This document shows, one piece after another, positions 59,149 to 64,000 of a stretch of 64,000 nucleotides of DNA. Every line of letters begins with the position of its first letter. Positions within the stretch are counted from its first letter, which is position 1. Under the pieces are notes generated by a model. That model did no database searches, had not been told where the DNA came from, and saw only the letters and a program-made list of their open reading frames with translations. The DNA comes from Pontederia crassipes (Eukaryota > Streptophyta > Magnoliopsida > Commelinales > Pontederiaceae), in NCBI GenBank assembly GCA_030549335.1, contig JAUKPH010000018.1, positions 7,874,001-7,938,000 of the forward strand, written 5' to 3'. Position numbers and translations under genes: made by a program.

Positions 59149-60342
59149 TGTGAGAGTTCCTTACACAAGTATTTATGTGGTTGCCTGACAATCTAATTAA
59201 GGTTCTGTGAAGAAATGAAAAATTCATTTATGCCCTAATCTGAGTATCCTAAAATGCACATACGACAGTTTCACTTTAGGCACTAAATTAGGAAGGAAAT
59301 ATTTGGTGTAAAATTAAACATACATGTAGTCAGGCATATAAGACGTATTCGGTGTAAAATATTTGCCCTAATCTGAGTAAGCCGTATCAGTTTGTACATA
59401 GCATGAACGACATGGCATGTGTAAAATTATCAAAACTTAAGACTACTGAAATTGCAAATAATTGTTACAACACAAAGGCAGCACTCCATAAACATCACAT
59501 TTCATGAACACAACAAGGACAAGTAGTCAGAATATGACATACCGTGTCGTTCATGAACTAGCCCTAGCCTTTTGCTAGAGAGAGCAAATAGATGGATTCC
59601 TACAATAGTCTAGAGAAGAAGAGAAATAATAAGCGAAGGGGGAAATCGGAAGAGAGAAGGCAAACTGAGGGAGGAAACGAAATCAGTTATCATTTTCGGA
59701 TCTTTAACGGTCACACAACAGTTGTACCCGCCGTCATGGCGCGACGTGCTCCATTAAATCCGGCGAACAAACAAAGGAGGAGGGGTTGAGGGCTGCAAGA
59801 GCCGACTCTATAGTTGTTGTCATCGGAGTTAATCGGAAGAGACAATGCTTTCAGAAAATGAGAGAAATCGGAAGAAACTACGCAGTAGATGTATGCAAAT
59901 AGAGAGTGGTTCAGTACCTTTGTTCAACGAAGTTGCTCAGGCCGATCTCGTCGCTCGACGTTCACGAGCCATCGACATCGAAAATGGCGACCAAGATGCC
60001 CTAGTATGGTACGAGAGCGATGATCGTCATTCCCATTTTCGCAGTGCCCTAGTTCGGTGCAAATGTCGGATGTGTAAAGAAGAGGGATAAAAGAGGGTTT
60101 TGATGTCATCTTCACTTAACAGTTAAATGACGTGCATGCCCCTTGACGAAAATGTCGAATAACTTGTATTCCCCCAAAATTGACGAATATGATATCCCAA
60201 AAAACATAAGGCCGACAGAATTAAACATACTTCGTATAATGTGCATCCCATGTCGGTCTTTATTCCTAATATGCCTGTCGTTTGGCGCTATTACGATGAA
60301 TAAGTACATATTCCGTTCGATATCGAGCAACCAAACGGCCCC

Positions 60343-63000
60343 TATGAGTTCCAAGTTATAAGTCAGGCTATTGACTTTGTACTTTTTTATTGTTGAGATG
60401 CATACTTTTTTTTATTTCCGAGATGCACATGCTAATAGCTTCCATAATGTACAATCCCACATCCCGGCATGTATCACTATATATCATATATCCACCGCAC
60501 TAGATGGAATGATCAAAATTAGCATCGATGAGAACCTTCTATTGAGCTCTCAATAGCTTCTTCCACATTTTCGAGACCATATATTTTATTTTGAATTTTC
60601 TTGTTAACTTGGTTATTGATGTCACTATCTATTAGACGTTTCGAATAAATCTTCTATATTTTGACTCGTGTCAAGAAATTTTCTATGTTGTCACATCCTT
60701 TATCAATTACAATTGGTTGTGGCTTTTCTTGATAAAATGTGTCTAAGAAATATTACTTTTCTAGATAAAATTTACACTTGAATAATTTGACATAGAGCTT
60801 ATTTCTTCTCAAAGTATTCAATGACATTAGAAGATGCTTCCATTGTTGTTTTTGACTTAGGGACTAAATATAATATCATCTGCAACAACAATCACAAACT
60901 TATTCAAATTTGATTCATCAACTTCATAAGTATGTGGTAGACACTATCCAAAATGGATAAGTAAAATTTCATAGTGGTCATGTCTTGACCAGAATGATGT
61001 CTTTAAAATGTCTTCTTCGACTACCCTTAATTGATAGTTGCTTCTTAGGTTAATATTGGTAGGCATGGACATTGAAGATATTGATCAAAGAGATCATCTA
61101 TTTGTGATCAAGGGCTTATTCTTTGCAACCACTTTGTTAAGCATCCCATAGTTGATGCATAAATTTAAGAAGTCATCTTCCTTCCAAAATGGTACCAACA
61201 CGAATTTTCAAACGGGCGAGCAATTTTTTTCCGAGGGCGGCGAGACATGCCATGATGCACGTTTGTGCATGAAACTATTAAAAATGATGTCTTTTTTGGA
61301 TTTTTGGTGGAAGATGTGCATAAAATAATTTTTTGCCGAGGGCGGCGAGATATACGAATCATCTCATGATGCACATTGGTGCATGAAACTATTGAAAATG
61401 ATGTGTCTTTTGGGCTTAGCATACAAGACAAGATCTCACAAAAATATGATTAGTGCACCCCCATGTTGACACACTCAATTTAATGAAGTCGTTGTTTAGT
61501 AACTTTTGAACTTACACATTTCCATTGTGCCATTCGGTAGGATGGCTTGGAGATTTGTTTAGTTCTCAAATCAATTCAATCTCCAGCTTTAGTGTCAATC
61601 TTGTCAAACTTTCCTGGAAAATATCGAAACATTCTCTTACCACATTTAAGCATTTAAGTGTCTTGAATTATGAATCCATCTCAAGAACACTTGTTAGAAA
61701 TATCTTGCTTCATTTTAAGCATCTTACTAGATTTTTTTCTTCTTTTTTTTTGTTTCCAAAATCAACCATTTAGCTTCTCCTAAAGGAATCCCTCAAATTA
61801 CCATTTGAGATTTCATGATATGTGCCTACAAAGATTTTCATTATATGAATAACCAATCCATCCAATGATAACTATCATATTTTATCTTAGGAAGTAAAAT
61901 GAGGTCAAAGGAAGATTTCTCCCACCTATGTCTATAGGCACATTAGGGATATAACTGTAGTAGCTACCATTCTAATAGTGATCACTACCTATAGTTAATA
62001 ATTTATAATTTAATCCCACACCTGTAACATTCTAGGAAATGCATGGGATATGAAGGAATTGTTAGCACTAAAATCAAAAGAACATTTGCATGGTGATTCC
62101 CAATAGGAAGGGTTCTCATCGGGTTATTGGCAGGCTTCAACAACTTGCACAACGAACATTCACACCGGAGATTTTGAAAGGTTATCACCTTTCTTTTCCT
62201 TTCCCTTGTCGTGAAAGTCCTTGTGCTTTCTCAGACAACGACATTTCCACATTAAAACATATCTCAACCTTGAGATGGCATTCATTGTTGTGGAACTTTT
62301 CACAATAAGAGAATTAACAATTATGCCCTTTTATTATTCATCCTTGTTTGTTGTCCTATAGGGTTGATTCCTTTGCTCCTTTCTCTCCTTTTTGCTCTTC
62401 CACCTTTTTGGTGTCCTGACCTTGTAATTTATTTTCTTAACACTACTTCACGTTTGGTGGTAAGTCCAACTAAATCATTCATGACATGGCAACGACCACT
62501 CATGTCTATTCCATTAAGGTTAAAGAACCTTTTTGTTCTCCTAGCTTCATTTTCATTGAGATCATGTTCTTCTCCAACTTAAAATACTTATTTGTATATT
62601 GGTCAATGAATTCCTTATTGGAGATTGAAGGATTCATTGCTCTTTTCAATATAGTTCGATTAGAATTGTGCCTCAAATACTTCCACAAAATTCTCTCTAG
62701 CCACTTCGTCATCTCTATCAAAGATGGTGTTCAATGTGGACTTTCACCAAATGGCTTCTCTATAAAGCTTGTATGTAGCATACACCAACATATGTTCTTC
62801 AGGCAATTCATGATCCTTGGGAGGTCACTTAAGTCTTCAATCCAAGCTTCAACTCGCTGCACGCCTTCATTGAGGATTGACAAATCAAGTCTTAGGAATC
62901 TTTTAATGAAAAGGCCAGTGCCATCATTATCTTGCACATTTTGTGCAACCATAATCAACCCATCAATTAAGGAATTACTCACTGACAGTGATTAAGTTGA
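60343..63000 (-). mobile_element. Ty3-gypsy fossil 2, gag to RNase H segment
   Basis: Reading down the minus strand: gag start near 62985 and gag text about 62990-62480 (VEAWIEDLSDL, FIDQYTNKYFKLE); protease-like text about 62070-61780 (FSANNSFISHAF, GMDWL); reverse transcriptase about 61560-60780 (SKPSYRMAQ, LCINYGMLNKVVAKN, LRRNKLYVKLFKCKF). The start of RNase H runs up to 60343. The gag-protease-RT-RNase H order is gypsy-type. An inserted block with a twofold ccgagggcggcgaga repeat lies at about 61200-61430. There are many breaks and it is old. A 5' LTR was not recognised between 63000 and 64000. Confidence 0.7.
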
Positions 63001-63239
63001 ATTTCAGACAAAAAATTACCAAGGGTTCATCATGGACTTCAAATGCACACAATTGCGACCAACGCCGCCGTCTCCATTCACCTAGTGCAAACACATATAA
63101 TTGTTGTCAGAGAGTCGACTGCAATTTGGGAGAGAAGATGGAGGGTTTTCGCCGCGTTTAGGTTAAAAGTCAAAGAAAGGAGAAAAATTAAACATCGTGG
63201 ATTAAATGGTGCACTATTATCGAGACACCAAATATACAC

Positions 63240-63432
63240 TATTTAATTAGTGATTAAATGACGTGGATGAGTTTAAATGAATGAGTGAAAAGTGATGCAT
63301 GTGACGACTACGTAAGCAAAAAAAGTGAACTAAGCGTGCAAAAAAAAAACAAAAATCGAGGACAATTTGATTATAAAACGAAATTAGAGTAAAATGAAGT
63401 TGAAGGATCGTTAAAATATTCCATGTAATTAT
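63240..63432. repeat. Terminus of the ggtaaattacac long-TIR family
   Basis: The words tgacgtggatgagtt, aagcgtgcaaaaaa, cgaggacaatttgattat and gttgaaggatcgtt parallel the right arm at 47560-47761. It ends near atgtaatta, with the matching left end absent. Confidence 0.4.
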
Positions 63433-64000
63433 GCAAAGACCAATTTTATTATTTTAATTTTCATGTCACGAATAAACATTGGACTAAGAAGAGCGAGGGA
63501 CTGAGTCCTAGATATGGTGATTAGGCTAGTTTTGTAGAAACTTCGTCCTAACCTTCCAATTTGAAAAACAGTGATTGAGCTTTTCTTTTTCCACCGTAAC
63601 CTTGTAGCACCTTTCTGACAAATTGTACATGCCTAGGGAAACTTCATATAATATGGTGCTCCTGCCCTAATTGCATCTCCAAACCGAGTTGCTAGCTAGT
63701 TTTTTACTTTAGCAAAACTCTCTTCTATGATCTACAAGCTTTTCCTCAGCTACAAAGAGGGTGAACTAAAAAGAGGGCTGTTTACAGTGTCATCCACTGG
63801 CCGTAATATTTTTTTTTTTTACTAACTACTGGCCGTATGGCTTCTGATGCAATAAAGACTCAAATGCAGCCATCCTCCAGGATAACGAATTCATCTTACA
63901 TTGTAATATACCTGTGGAGTTCAAGACAATGGAAGCTTGAAATGACATATGGCATCAGTGACCTAATCTTACCAATTTAATCATGTGACAACCAACCACA
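63433..64000. other. No gene recognised
   Basis: Mixed-composition DNA with a T-run at about 63810. No open frame, terminal repeat or motif that I can support. Confidence 0.5.

Larger units (their letters stand above)
53534..60342 (-). mobile_element. PIF/Harbinger transposon, both ends present
   Basis: The terminal inverted repeats start ggggccgtttggttgct on both sides (17 identical bases). The TSD is tac (53531-53533) and tat (60343-60345), one mismatch. The element carries a DDE transposase and a Myb/SANT-like gene on the minus strand, both damaged, plus a GRF zinc-finger gene on the plus strand. It inserted into the RNase H region of a gypsy fossil. Gene-free parts: 53534-54124 and 59149-60342 (terminal regions, GC patches); 54506-55525, with a duplicated ggccacggtgccactta and ttatggtgttatgtatgaac near 54547-54675; 56993-57545. 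Confidence 0.88.

Noticed and set aside
59845-60090. 81-codon plus-strand open frame in the Harbinger right end
   Set aside because: No domain and no conserved pattern, and it lies in the terminal non-coding region. Probably chance.

Overview
This window is nuclear DNA from a flowering plant. A monocot is likely but not proven: the two intact host-type genes have very GC-rich 5' coding ends inside AT-rich surroundings, and the rest is densely nested plant transposons. I could not compare it with any database, so family names rest on motifs, terminal repeats and target-site duplications (TSDs) read directly.

Layout. 1-17.0 kb is a stack of DNA transposons. It holds the right part of a CACTA element (about 1.19-4.95 kb), a 41-bp tandem array (5.9-6.7 kb) and a small CACTA-type element (7.18-8.09 kb). 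A dead Mutator-like (MULE) transposase gene follows, itself split by a solo LTR, a Tourist-like MITE and a complete 5.8-kb CACTA element (10.93-16.74 kb, TSD taa) of the same family as the first but in opposite orientation. 18.00-22.97 kb is a broken but structurally complete Ty1-copia retrotransposon (TSD gcaac). 24.09-26.75 kb is a three-level nest of MITE and Mutator-type inverted-repeat elements with GC-rich cores. 26.75-29.9 kb is a Ty3-gypsy fossil. 30.30-34.37 kb is a 5'-truncated LINE with an RNase H domain.

Host genes. At 35.11-38.53 kb is a two-exon leucine-rich-repeat receptor-like kinase (877 aa) whose kinase domain lacks two catalytic aspartates, as in the Arabidopsis At5g06940 type. 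At 50.18-50.67 kb is an intronless A20/AN1 zinc-finger stress-associated protein (161 aa). Between and around them lie MITEs, including a 1.2-kb near-complete palindrome (46.57-47.76 kb, perfect 9-bp TSD) that could fold into one long hairpin.

51.6-63.0 kb is a Ty3-gypsy fossil on the minus strand, cut in its RNase H region by a 6.8-kb PIF/Harbinger transposon (53.53-60.34 kb, near-perfect terminal repeats). The Harbinger carries its usual pair of genes (DDE transposase and Myb/SANT-like protein), both damaged. On the opposite strand it also holds a small, apparently intact GRF-type zinc-finger gene with a C-terminal membrane segment. That cargo gene, the giant palindrome and the nest around the dead MULE are the most interesting observations. 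I saw no CRISPR array, rRNA or tRNA gene and no bacterial-type system.
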